This document shows positions 54,270-62,826 of a DNA stretch of 64,000 bases, in pieces. Both the position numbers and the translations under genes were made by a program. A model generated the notes under the pieces. It was not told where the DNA came from. It searched no databases and worked only from the letters and a program-made list of their open reading frames with translations. Position 1 is the stretch's first letter. Each line of letters starts with the position of its first letter. The DNA is taken from contig DASXLB010000015.1 of the NCBI GenBank assembly GCA_036496585.1, forward strand, positions 1 to 64,000, given 5' to 3'. This DNA is from Vicinamibacterales bacterium. GTDB taxonomy: Bacteria; Acidobacteriota; Vicinamibacteria; Vicinamibacterales; 2-12-FULL-66-21.

Positions 54270-55477
54270 GTCGCCGTGTCGGAGGACCTACGGCGTCCGG
54301 CGACGTCGGACTCGAGCTCCATGCCGGGGACGACCGCCCGAACGACGGTCAAGCCAATCTCGGGAAGCGTCAGGTCGATCAGAACCATGCGATCGTGACC
54401 GGCTCGTCGAAGTTGCCTGAGCTCCTGGGCCACGTCTTCTTCAAAGGTCTCCGCCTCGAAGGTCGGTGTCCGGGAAAAGTCCCGAACGCCTTCGACCAGA
54501 GCCCGCCGCCGCATGGTGTCCCGATAGGCCGCCTCCGTCGCGACGATGTACTCGTGACGAGATGCATCGTCGCGTGCGCCGGAAATGACGGTGAGGCGGG
54601 ATTGCGCGGCCTCTGTCAGCGCACGGAGGAGCGCGATGTGACGCACGGGATGGCAGCCGGTCCCCATGCTCGGCGAAACAGGCCGGAGCGGATCGTCGGC
54701 GCGATCGACAATCAGGCACCGGAACGCCGCCACGCCCAGGTCGCTCGTCGTGTCCCAGACGGCGACGGCGACGCCCGCCCGCACGTAGCGCGCCAGCACG
54801 TCCTGGCAATCGGGATCGTCCACCGTCTTCAAGTCGAGACAACGGGCCTCCTGTTCGGTTGCCCTCAAGCGGGAAAACCGGGCGTCGGCATCGCGTTCGA
54901 TCACCTCGCACATGGCGTGAGATGCAGCCTCCAGGAGGTTGTTGCCCGCTGCCAGACCGTTGCTCGAGCACGTGAAGCAGGACAGATCGAATCGCATGCT
55001 GGCCGTGTACATCGTGTGAACCAACTGGAACGGCACCCACATCTTCTCACCGTGTATCCAGTCTTCGCCTTCGACCCAGAGGAGTGGAAGATCGGCACGG
55101 AATGCGCTGCCTGAAGGTCGCGCAATCCGATCGACATCGATCACGGGCTGATCGGCGCGAAGGTCATGAAACGTGGCGAGCCTCAGCGGCAGGATGATGT
55201 TCTCTGCGTGGTAGCTTTCCGCCGTTTCCATAACGGCGGACGCTTTCGCGGCATCGAGATCCAGCCCTTTGCCCTGCGACACGGCAAGCGAGCGCGAATT
55301 CGGCCGGCAGGCCAGGGCGACGGGAATGCCGATCGTATCCAGGCCCGTGATGTTCGCCACGCGAGTGATCCCCATCTTCGGCAGGAAGGGGCCAACACGG
55401 GCGAGCGTCTCCCGCGGCGGGATCTGACGATGAGTGCCACGCGTGTATCCCTTGGGAGCGTGCTCACCCATCGGCAC
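54266..55477 (-). CDS. YcaO-family enzyme, TfuA-associated
   Basis: A 403-residue YcaO protein. The ATP-binding region reads TCSSNGLAAGNNLLEAASHAMCEVIERDA (seen as SSNGLAAGNN then CEVIERDA), and ETAESYHAE is the upstream Glu motif. YcaO enzymes use ATP to activate a backbone amide; with TfuA the product is a thioamide, as in thioamitide natural products and in methyl-CoM reductase. The start is GTG at 55477 or ATG at 55471. No McrA is expected in this organism, so the substrate is open. Confidence 0.92.
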   Translation of the reverse strand: MPMGEHAPKGYTRGTHRQIPPRETLARVGPFLPKMGITRVANITGLDTIGIPVALACRPNSRSLAVSQGKGLDLDAAKASAVMETAESYHAENIILPLRLATFHDLRADQPVIDVDRIARPSGSAFRADLPLLWVEGEDWIHGEKMWVPFQLVHTMYTASMRFDLSCFTCSSNGLAAGNNLLEAASHAMCEVIERDADARFSRLRATEQEARCLDLKTVDDPDCQDVLARYVRAGVAVAVWDTTSDLGVAAFRCLIVDRADDPLRPVSPSMGTGCHPVRHIALLRALTEAAQSRLTVISGARDDASRHEYIVATEAAYRDTMRRRALVEGVRDFSRTPTFEAETFEEDVAQELRQLRRAGHDRMVLIDLTLPEIGLTVVRAVVPGMELESDVAGRRRSSDTAT

Positions 55478-55485
55478 GGTCGTGC

Positions 55486-55740
55486 CTATCGGTAGATTTT
55501 TGGCTCACCCGCCCGGAGGAGCTTCGGCGGCTCCTGGAACACGATGGTGTTGTGCTCCGCAAATACCGCATCCTGTCCGTCGCCAGAACCACATCGCCAT
55601 CCACGCCAGTTGATCCTGTGGCCGACTGCCGGCAGGATAACCCATGCTAACGCGGCGTGTCGTATTCCTTCGATCCCTCGCGCTGATCGGCCGCTGTCGC
55701 CATCCCTGGCAGTGATCCGCTCGCCGATGGCCTGGCGGCG
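55486..55740 (-). other. Unassigned gap upstream of ycaO with an open but start-less frame
   Basis: This 255-nt stretch has no convincing gene. One minus-strand frame is open throughout, from just after the ADOP stop codon to a TAG at 55486-55488; its last 30 codons read like coding sequence (DAVFAEHNTIVFQEPP, then KLLRAGEPKIYR). It has no ATG, and its only usable start (GTG) gives 18 residues. A separate 46-codon ATG frame (55505-55645) contains a CGIC motif. Either could be a remnant or a hidden precursor peptide. Confidence 0.3.
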
Positions 55741-58329
55741 CTATTCGGTCCGGATTGCGCGAAGCGGATCTATCCGCAGCGCGCGCACGACGGGGAGCAG
55801 CGTGCCGGCGGCCGCCATCGCGACCGTCAGTGCGACAACGCTGGCGAAGGTCGCGGTGTCGAACGGCGGTACGCCGGCGAGGAGCGACTGCACCGAGCGG
55901 CCGGCGGCGTAGGCGAGCGCCACGCCTGGCACCAGCCCGGCTCCCAGCAGCAAGGCCGACTGCGACGTGATCAGCGCGAAAATGTCGCGCCTCTGCGCGC
56001 CGAGCGCCATGCGGATGCCGATTTCAGCGGTCCGCTGCGACACCGCGAACGACAGCACGCCGTGAATGCCGATCGCCGCCAGCAGGAATGCGACTGCCGC
56101 GAACCCGCTCAACACCTGAATCTGGATCCGGCGCGACGCCGTCGTGCGATCGACCACGTCGGTCATCGGCCGCAGGCCGTAGATCGGCAGATCGGGATCG
56201 GCCGCGCGAATGATGCCGGAGATCGCCGGCGCGAGCTGGGCGACGGGCGTCGAGGCGCGCACGACGAGTGCCTTCGGCGTGTAGCCCCAGAACCAGCCGT
56301 CGTCCACCTGGCGGTTCGGCAGGTAGACCTGCGGTTCGCTGTTGCGCTCCAGCCCGCGCACCCGGATGTCGGCGACGACGCCGACGATCGTGCGATCTTT
56401 CGTCGCGAAGTTGAAGTGGTGGCCGATGGCGTCCTGCCCGGGCCAGTAGCGCTTGACGAAGGACTCGCTGACGACCGCCACCATCTGCGTCTTCATCGTG
56501 TCCGAGTCGCTCACGTCGCGGCCCGCGCGGACCGGAATGCTCATCGTCTGGAAGAAGCCCGGGGTGGTGAAGCGCAAGCTGGCGGTGTTGTTCTGGCGGC
56601 GCTCCAGCTCGGCGCCGTTGATCCCGACCGGCCAGATGCCGCCGCCCCAGACCATCGGCAGGCCGCTGATATAGGCGGCGCTCGTGACGCCAGGCAGCGC
56701 GCGGATCTGATCGAGCAGACGGAGGTAAAAGGTACTGCGTTTGTCGGTGCCCGCGTACTTCGCGGACGGCAAATCGGTCTGCAGGGTGAGGACGCCGTCC
56801 GCACGGAAGCCCGGATCGCGTCCCTGCAGGGTCCACAGCGCGCGCACGAGCAGGCCGGTGACGACGAGCAGGACGACCGTGCCGACGACTTCGGCGGCGA
56901 CCAGAACGCCGCGCAGGCGCTGCCTGCGGCCGCCGATCGCCCGCGCTCCCTCCCGCAGATCCTGGACGCCCGCATCGGAGCCGGCACGCAGCGTTGGCGC
57001 GAGCCCGAAGATCGCCGCCGTTGCGATGGTGAGGACGGCGGCGAACACCAGGACGCGCACGTCGACGCCGGGCCCCGCCGGCGTCGGCATCTCGATCGGA
57101 ATCATCCGCCAGATCAGCGGGACCAGGACGGCCGCCAGGGCGACGCCTATGGCGCCGCCGATGGCCGACAGCACGACGCTCTCGGTCACGAGCTGGCGGA
57201 TCAGCCGTTCGCGTCCGGCGCCAATCGCCGTGCGCACGGCGAGCTCCTGGCGGCGGCCGAGCGCGCGTGCGATCAGCAGGTTGGCGAGATTGGCGCAGAC
57301 GATCAGCAGGACGCACAGGGCGGCACCGCTGAGCGCGAGGACCGTCAGGCGCGAATCGTCAGACAGCTCGGATCGGAAGTCGCGCACCAGCGCATCGGTG
57401 TCCGCGTCCTCCTTGGGGAACTGCCGGCGGCTCTCCCCGGCGCGCACCGAGAGCTCGCTCTGCGCCGACGCGAGTGTCGCGCCGGCGTGCAGCCGTCCGA
57501 CGCCATAGAGGAAATTGTTGGACCGATCCTGGTAGTCGCCCTGGTTGAGGCGCAGCGGCCGCCAGAATTCCGCCTCGGCCGACGGAAACGTGAACGATGG
57601 CGGCATGACGCCGATGATCGTGTAGGGCTCGTCATCGAGCCTCGCGGTCTGCCCGATGACCGCCGGATCGCCGCCGAAGGTAGCGCGCCACAGCGAATCG
57701 CCAATGATGAGCACCGGCGGTGCGCCCTCGCCGTCTTCGCCGGCGCGGAACACCCTGCCGAGCGCGGGCTGGACGCCCAGCGTCGGCAGCAGGTCGGCCG
57801 TCACCCAGGCGCCGGATACGCGCGAGGGTTCACCGGTGCTGGCGAGGTTGGCCGACACCGGCGTGTAGGCGCCGGACCGATCGAGCGAGCGGCTGCCGCG
57901 CCGCCAGTCGTCGAAGTTGGCCGGCGACAGTTCCATGCGCCCGTAGCCCGGCTGCCGCTGCCAGATCATGACGAGGCGATCGGCATCCGGGAACGGCAGC
58001 GGCCGCAGCAGGACGAAATCGGCGACGGAGAACGCGGCCGTGGTCGCGCCGATGCCAAGCGCGATGATCACGATCGCGGTGAAGGCGAACCCGCGTGCGC
58101 GGGCGAGCGTGCGGGCGGAGTAGCGCAGATCCTGGCGGAGGATGTCGGCGTGCACCGCCAGGGCGTTGCCGAGCACTTCGGGAATCGCCGCGGCGAGGAG
58201 CCAGGCGCGCCCCCAGGGCCCGTCGGCTTCGCGCCGCCGATCCGCATAGGCGAGCGTCATCTCGCCGCCGTACTCGTGGCGGAATGACGCCGGGTAGAGA
58301 TGGAGGAGCCAGCGATAGAGACGCATCAC
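55741..58329 (-). CDS. ADOP-family ABC transporter permease
   Basis: An 862-residue permease. The N-terminal prefix differs from that of the first ADOP gene (YRWLLHLYPASFRHEYGGEM), a second type of prefix known in this class. Then follow the duplicated MacB/FtsX units (FTAIVIIALGIGATTAAFSV at the first helix; RTAEIGIRMALGAQ at the last FtsX unit), ending VRALRIDPLRAIRTE. Its start overlaps the padR gene by 4 nt. Confidence 0.92.
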   Translation of the reverse strand: MMRLYRWLLHLYPASFRHEYGGEMTLAYADRRREADGPWGRAWLLAAAIPEVLGNALAVHADILRQDLRYSARTLARARGFAFTAIVIIALGIGATTAAFSVADFVLLRPLPFPDADRLVMIWQRQPGYGRMELSPANFDDWRRGSRSLDRSGAYTPVSANLASTGEPSRVSGAWVTADLLPTLGVQPALGRVFRAGEDGEGAPPVLIIGDSLWRATFGGDPAVIGQTARLDDEPYTIIGVMPPSFTFPSAEAEFWRPLRLNQGDYQDRSNNFLYGVGRLHAGATLASAQSELSVRAGESRRQFPKEDADTDALVRDFRSELSDDSRLTVLALSGAALCVLLIVCANLANLLIARALGRRQELAVRTAIGAGRERLIRQLVTESVVLSAIGGAIGVALAAVLVPLIWRMIPIEMPTPAGPGVDVRVLVFAAVLTIATAAIFGLAPTLRAGSDAGVQDLREGARAIGGRRQRLRGVLVAAEVVGTVVLLVVTGLLVRALWTLQGRDPGFRADGVLTLQTDLPSAKYAGTDKRSTFYLRLLDQIRALPGVTSAAYISGLPMVWGGGIWPVGINGAELERRQNNTASLRFTTPGFFQTMSIPVRAGRDVSDSDTMKTQMVAVVSESFVKRYWPGQDAIGHHFNFATKDRTIVGVVADIRVRGLERNSEPQVYLPNRQVDDGWFWGYTPKALVVRASTPVAQLAPAISGIIRAADPDLPIYGLRPMTDVVDRTTASRRIQIQVLSGFAAVAFLLAAIGIHGVLSFAVSQRTAEIGIRMALGAQRRDIFALITSQSALLLGAGLVPGVALAYAAGRSVQSLLAGVPPFDTATFASVVALTVAMAAAGTLLPVVRALRIDPLRAIRTE

Positions 58330-58679
58330 GCCTTCCCGGGCGCGAGCCCGCTCGCGCGCGCCAGCCTGAGCATCTGCGTGAGCCGCCGCGCCTCCGCTCG
58401 TGCCACTTCGCGCCCGAACGGGGTCACCCGGTAGTAGCGGCGACGCTCATCGTCGTGCCGGGCCGGCCGCGACGCGAGTTCGACGATCAGCCCCTGCTCG
58501 AGCATCCGCTGGATCGAGCGGTAGAGCGTTCCCGGACTGAGCGTCAGCTCGCCATCGGTCCGGCCGGCGATGTCCTGCATGATCGCGTAGCCGTGCCGAT
58601 CGCCGTCGACGAGCGCCACCAGGATCTGGAACGTCGCCGGCGGCAGCGGCATCAGCGCGTCGGTGTCGGGATTAGTCAC
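58326..58679 (-). CDS. PadR-family transcriptional regulator
   Basis: A 117-residue winged-helix protein: PPATFQILVALVDGD at the start, HGYAIMQDI, the recognition part GTLYRSIQRML and the wing DERRRYYRVTPFGRE. It overlaps the downstream ADOP gene by 4 nt and probably controls it. The start is GTG; a perfect TATAAT ends 6 nt before it. Confidence 0.93.
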   Translation of the reverse strand: MTNPDTDALMPLPPATFQILVALVDGDRHGYAIMQDIAGRTDGELTLSPGTLYRSIQRMLEQGLIVELASRPARHDDERRRYYRVTPFGREVARAEARRLTQMLRLARASGLAPGKA

Positions 58680-58685
58680 AGGGTG

Positions 58686-58691
58686 ATTATA
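58686..58691 (-). promoter_or_regulatory. -10 element of padR (leaderless arrangement)
   Basis: A consensus TATAAT on the minus strand ends exactly 6 nt before the GTG of the padR gene, with no room for a ribosome-binding site. Transcription would start at the start codon. Confidence 0.6.
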
Positions 58692-58777
58692 TCCACACTG
58701 ATGATAGTTGGACGTGGGACGCCGCCGCTGGGTTCACCGGTCAGGAGCGCCGGCCGCGGCGAGCCGGAAGTCGGACC

Positions 58778-60157
58778 CTATGGCGCGATCGGCAGCCGCA
58801 CCGTGAACGTCGATCCGCGTCCGGGCGTGCTGACCGCGTCGACGGTGCCGCCGTGCGCCGTGACGTAAGCCTTGACGAGCGAGAGGCCGAGGCCGAGGCC
58901 GCGTTCCGAACGGCTCGGATCGGCTCGATACAGCCGGTCCCAGATGCGCGGCAGGTGCGTATCGGCAATGCCGACGCCGGTGTCGGCGACCGTCACCGTC
59001 GCCCACCCATCGTCACGGTCCGCCGCCAGCCGCACCTCGCCCCCGTCGGGCGTGTACTTGATGGCGTTGTCGAGCAGGTTGGCGAACACCTGCCGCAGCC
59101 GATCGCGGGCGCCATCGACGATGACGTCGGCGCCGGGCTCCAGCCAGACGCGCACGTGCCGGGTCTCGGCCACGTCTTCGTAGAGCTCGACGACGTCGGC
59201 GAGGAGATCGCGGAGCGGCACCGCCTCGCGCCGCAGCCGCAGTACGCCGGTCTCGGCCTCGGAGATGTCCATCAGGGTGTTCACCATCGACAGGATCCGC
59301 TCGGCTTCTTCGAGGCAGTCGGCCAGCGCCTCGCGCTGCTGTTCGGGGTCGCCCGACTCCAGCCCGCGGCCGGCGACGGCGCGCAGCCGCGCGATCGGCG
59401 TGCGGAGGTCGTGGGCGACGTTGTCGAGCGATTCGCCCATCGCGCCGATCAGCCCGTTGATCCGGTCGAGCATCGTATTGAACAGCGTGCTCAGCTCGTG
59501 GACCGCGTCCCCCTGGCCGTCGCGGGCCGGCACGCGATCGTCCGTGCGCCCCGTGCGGATGATGGTCCGCACGACCTCGATCAACTGATAAATCGGGCGA
59601 ACCGTCGAGCGGGTGAGCACCAGTCCGCCGGTGACGCCGACCGCCAGCGCCACGAACGAGACGAGCCCGACGACGATCTCGAAGCGCCGGAGCAGGGCCA
59701 GCCGGATCTCGTTGGTCTTGCCGACTTGCAGGATCGTGCCGTCGGGCAGCTCCGCCGACGCCACCTCGAGCACCGCCCGTCGATCGTGTCCGAGCTGCTC
59801 GCCGCTCGTGTTCGCGCGGTCTTCGAGCTCCTCGACGTCGTAGCTGCGCCAGGCCTGCGGCTCGCGCACGAATACGGCGTCGCCGCCGAACGGCCCGAAC
59901 ACCCGCACGAACAGGCGCTCCTGGTCGCCGGTCCGCTCCTCGAGCTCGACGGCGCGCTGGAGCGCGCCGAGACCGCCGAGCTCGTAGCGCGAGCCGTACT
60001 CCCGCAGCGTGGCGCGGATGATGTCGTGGTCGCGCTGGGCCAGCGACGAGGCAAGCAGCGCGTAGGTGATGGCCACCAGCCCGATCATGCTGATGGTGAA
60101 GACCGCCGCGTACCAGATCGACAGCCGCAGCCCGAGGGCGCGGCGCAGGGTACTCAT
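58778..60157 (-). CDS. OmpR-system sensor histidine kinase
   Basis: A 459-residue kinase: helix about 12-37, a periplasmic domain of about 120 residues, helix about 160-182, HAMP, HisKA with NVAHDLRTPIARL (H249), and HATPase motifs NLLDNAIKYT, DTGVGI and GLGLGLSL. The true start is the ATG at 60157, overlapping the regulator stop by 4 nt. The layout resembles CusS/QseC-like kinases. It is paired with the OmpR-type regulator and lies close to htrA. Confidence 0.92.
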   Translation of the reverse strand: MSTLRRALGLRLSIWYAAVFTISMIGLVAITYALLASSLAQRDHDIIRATLREYGSRYELGGLGALQRAVELEERTGDQERLFVRVFGPFGGDAVFVREPQAWRSYDVEELEDRANTSGEQLGHDRRAVLEVASAELPDGTILQVGKTNEIRLALLRRFEIVVGLVSFVALAVGVTGGLVLTRSTVRPIYQLIEVVRTIIRTGRTDDRVPARDGQGDAVHELSTLFNTMLDRINGLIGAMGESLDNVAHDLRTPIARLRAVAGRGLESGDPEQQREALADCLEEAERILSMVNTLMDISEAETGVLRLRREAVPLRDLLADVVELYEDVAETRHVRVWLEPGADVIVDGARDRLRQVFANLLDNAIKYTPDGGEVRLAADRDDGWATVTVADTGVGIADTHLPRIWDRLYRADPSRSERGLGLGLSLVKAYVTAHGGTVDAVSTPGRGSTFTVRLPIAP

Positions 60158-60855
60158 GCGGACGCACCGGGCGGCCCGGCGGCCGCGGGCCGGAGCACGT
60201 AGCCGACGCCGCGCACGGTGTGCAGCATCTTGTCGGCGAACGGCTTGTCGACGCGGTCGCGCAGCCGGGAGACGAGGACGTCGACGACGTTGGTGTTGGG
60301 ATCGAAGCTGTAGCCCCAAACGTGCGACAGAATCGACGTCTTCGAGACCACGCGGCCGCCGTTGCGCATCAGGTACTCGAGCAGCGCGAATTCGCGCGGG
60401 CGGAGCTCGATCTGGCGCCCCTCCCGCTGCACCTTCCGGGTCAGCAGATCGAGGGAGAGATCGCCGACGCTCAGCCGCGTCGGCTCCGACGCGCCGGTGG
60501 CGCGGCGGATCAGTGCCTGGACGCGCGCCAGCAGCTCGGCGAAGTCGAACGGCTTGGTGAGGTAATCGTCGCCGCCCGCCTGCAGCCCGCGGACGCGGTC
60601 GTCGACCGTGCGCTTGGCGCTGAGGATCAGCACCGGGATCCGGATCCCGCGCGCCCGCAGCGCGTCGATCAGCGCAAGCCCGCCGAGCTGCGGCAGCATG
60701 ACGTCGACGATCGCCGCGTCGAACGGCTCGGCAGCGGCCCGATCGAGTGCGGTGCGTCCGTCGGCGGCGTGCTCGACCGCGAAACCGGCCTCGCGCAGGC
60801 CACCTTCGACGAAGCCGGCGATGGTCGGGTCGTCTTCCACCAGCAGCACCCGCAT
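60154..60855 (-). CDS. OmpR-family response regulator
   Basis: A 233-residue protein: receiver with D51 (AAIVDVMLPQLGG) and Lys loop (DDYLTKPF), then a winged-helix Trans_reg_C domain (ELRPREFALLEYLMRN, SRLRDRVDK). The ATG at 60855 is chosen because the receiver begins there; CATGAT lies 6 nt upstream and no Shine-Dalgarno is seen. It is divergent from htrA, 100 nt apart, so it may regulate htrA. Confidence 0.93.
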   Translation of the reverse strand: MRVLLVEDDPTIAGFVEGGLREAGFAVEHAADGRTALDRAAAEPFDAAIVDVMLPQLGGLALIDALRARGIRIPVLILSAKRTVDDRVRGLQAGGDDYLTKPFDFAELLARVQALIRRATGASEPTRLSVGDLSLDLLTRKVQREGRQIELRPREFALLEYLMRNGGRVVSKTSILSHVWGYSFDPNTNVVDVLVSRLRDRVDKPFADKMLHTVRGVGYVLRPAAAGPPGASA

Positions 60856-60955
60856 CTGCCGATCATGCCACGCGTCACCTTTCACGTATGTAACGGTCGC
60901 GACAGCGGCCGGCAAGGGTCCCCGCCGTCTAATAGTTCAGAGGTGATTCGCAACG

Positions 60956-62410
60956 ATGACTAACGGATATTTCAGAAAGGGCGCCGTCGCAGCCATTGCC
61001 GCTGCCGCCGTGTCCCTCGCGGCGTGGAAAACGCCGCAGGCCAGCAGCTATCTGTTGGCTGCCGGCTCGACCGCCGCAGTCGCGACGGCGCCGGCTGGCG
61101 TGGTGCCTCCCGCTGTCGCCAGCGCCAGCTATGCCCCGGTCGTCGAGCGTGTGATGCCGGCGGTCGTGACGATCCGCGTCGAAAAGCGCGCGTCGTTCGC
61201 TCCCGCCGACCAGCAGATGCCCGACGAGCTCTTCCGCCGCTTCTTCGGCGAACAGGCGCCGCAGCAGCGCGGCCGCCGCATGCCGTCCCCCGTGGAGCGC
61301 GGGCTCGGCTCGGGTGTGATCGTCGCCAAGGACGGTTACATCCTGACCAACAACCACGTGGTCGACGGCGCCGATTCGGTCAAGGTCGACCTGCCCGACC
61401 GCCGCACCTTCAATGCCAAGGTCGTCGGCACCGACGCCGCGACTGATCTGGCGGTGGTCAAGATCGACGCGGCAGGCCTGCCGACGCTGGTCGTCGGCGA
61501 TTCGGACGCCGTGCGCGTCGGCGACGTCGTGCTTGCGGTGGGCAACCCGCTCAACGTCGGCGAGACGGTCACCTCCGGCATCATCAGCGCCAAGGGGCGC
61601 CAGACGCCCACCGGCGACGACAGCTACCAGGATTTCCTGCAGACCGATGCGGCGATCAACCACGGCAACTCCGGCGGAGCCCTGGTCAACGCGGCCGGCG
61701 AGCTGATCGGGATCAACTCGCAGATCCTGTCCCCCTCTGACGGCAACATCGGCCTCGGCTTCGCCATTCCGTCGAACCTGGCCAAGCACGTGATGGACGA
61801 GCTCGTCGCGAACGGCTCGGTCCGCCGGGCCAAGCTGGGCGTCACGATCCAGGGCATCTCGCCCGACATGGCGCAGGCGATGAACCTGCCGAACACGCGC
61901 GGCGCGCTGGTCAGTACCGTCGACGCGGGATCGCCCGCGGAGAAGTCGGGGCTGAAGCAGGGCGACGTCATCACGCAGTACAACGGCAAAGACGTCCCCG
62001 ACAACAACCAGCTGCGCAACGTCGTCGGCAACACGCTGCCCGGCACGAAGGTGCCGGTGACGGTCCTCCGCGACGGCCGTACCGAGCACTTCGACGTGAC
62101 GCTCGGCACGCTGGACGCGCCGAAGGCGAGCGCGCACGGCCGCTCGAACGGCGAGCGCAGCAGTGAAGGGCGCTTCGGCATGGCGCTGCAGGACGGCGAC
62201 AAGGGCGTGGTCGTCGCCCAGCTCGATCCCAACGGCGTCGCCGCCGAGAACGGGCTGCAGGAAGGCGACGTGATCACCAAGGTCGACGGTAAGGCCGTGA
62301 AGTCGGCGGTCGACGTCAAGGACGCGCTCGACCGCAAGGACGGGAAGCCGACGCTGATGGTCATCGAGCGCTCCGGACAATCGCTGTTCCTGACGTTGCG
62401 CGCGCAGTAA
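60956..62410 (+). CDS. HtrA/DegP-type periplasmic serine protease
   Basis: A 484-residue protease: a signal anchor, a trypsin-like domain with the triad H134 (TNNHVVDG), D164 (TDLAVVKI) and S239 (GNSGGALV), and two PDZ domains (about 275-365 and 390-484). It degrades or refolds misfolded envelope proteins. AGAGGTGAT precedes its ATG. It is divergent to an OmpR-type two-component pair and is followed by a strong terminator. Confidence 0.94.
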   Translation: MTNGYFRKGAVAAIAAAAVSLAAWKTPQASSYLLAAGSTAAVATAPAGVVPPAVASASYAPVVERVMPAVVTIRVEKRASFAPADQQMPDELFRRFFGEQAPQQRGRRMPSPVERGLGSGVIVAKDGYILTNNHVVDGADSVKVDLPDRRTFNAKVVGTDAATDLAVVKIDAAGLPTLVVGDSDAVRVGDVVLAVGNPLNVGETVTSGIISAKGRQTPTGDDSYQDFLQTDAAINHGNSGGALVNAAGELIGINSQILSPSDGNIGLGFAIPSNLAKHVMDELVANGSVRRAKLGVTIQGISPDMAQAMNLPNTRGALVSTVDAGSPAEKSGLKQGDVITQYNGKDVPDNNQLRNVVGNTLPGTKVPVTVLRDGRTEHFDVTLGTLDAPKASAHGRSNGERSSEGRFGMALQDGDKGVVVAQLDPNGVAAENGLQEGDVITKVDGKAVKSAVDVKDALDRKDGKPTLMVIERSGQSLFLTLRAQ

Positions 62411-62473
62411 GGGACGGCTGCCAGCTCCCGGTCTCCGGCTGCCGGTTCCAAAACAGCCGTTGTTCATATAGCG

Positions 62474-62506
62474 AGGGCTCGTGGTTCATGACCACGGGCC
62501 CTTTTT
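62474..62506 (+). terminator. Rho-independent terminator of htrA
   Basis: AGGGCTCGTGGT (62474-62485), a TCATG loop and ACCACGGGCCCT (62491-62502) form a 12-bp stem with one G-T pair, followed directly by TTTTT. Confidence 0.85.
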
Positions 62507-62542
62507 GCGTGCATTGACACGGGCGGCAGGCACAGACAAGGA

Positions 62543-62692
62543 TGGGCGAAGGCGGAGTGGGGCACATCGGAGACCGGCCGCCGTGTCCGCTTCTATCGGC
62601 TGACGCCGGGCGGACGCAGGCAGCTCGAGTCGGAGATGAGCGATTACGAGCGCGTCAACGCGGCGATTCGCGCCGTGCTGAGGACGGCATGA
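62543..62692 (+). pseudogene. Remnant of a PadR regulator (C-terminal part only)
   Basis: The frame reads WAKAEWGTSE, then RVRFYRLTPGGRRQLE and ends AVLRTA with TGA. This is the second half (end of the helix-turn-helix, wing and C-terminal helix) of an acidobacterial PadR protein, compare WGTTADNRRARYYRLT in the intact copy at 20469-20798. The N-terminal half is missing: upstream sequence is the htrA terminator region and has no start. The stop overlaps the ATG of the next remnant (ATGA), as in intact padR-ADOP pairs. Confidence 0.75.
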
Positions 62693-62790
62693 TCGAGTGG
62701 CTCGCCGGGATCGGGCGCCGGGTCTGGTTCCTCCTGAACCGCGCCCGTCTCGAGCGCGAGCTTCGCGAGGAAATGGCGGCCCGCGGGCCG
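62689..62790 (+). pseudogene. Remnant of an ADOP permease (N-terminal prefix only)
   Basis: The frame starts MIEWLAGIGRRVWFLL and continues RARLERELREEMAAR, the standard cytoplasmic prefix of ADOP permeases. After about 32 codons the similarity ends at an 11-bp inverted repeat, and the sequence beyond belongs to an ADOP gene on the opposite strand. The overlap with the PadR remnant shows that a complete padR-ADOP pair once stood here on the plus strand. Confidence 0.7.
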
Positions 62791-62810
62791 ACTAGCGGTG
62801 CCGCCATTTC
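62770..62810. repeat. 11-bp inverted repeat at the break between two ADOP sequences
   Basis: GAAATGGCGGC (62770-62780) and GCCGCCATTTC (62800-62810) are a perfect inverted repeat around 19 nt. It marks the point where the plus-strand ADOP remnant stops and, 16 nt later, the minus-strand ADOP gene ends. It may be a rearrangement junction or a terminator hairpin without a T run. Confidence 0.6.
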
Positions 62811-62826
62811 GCCGCCGGGCCCCCCG

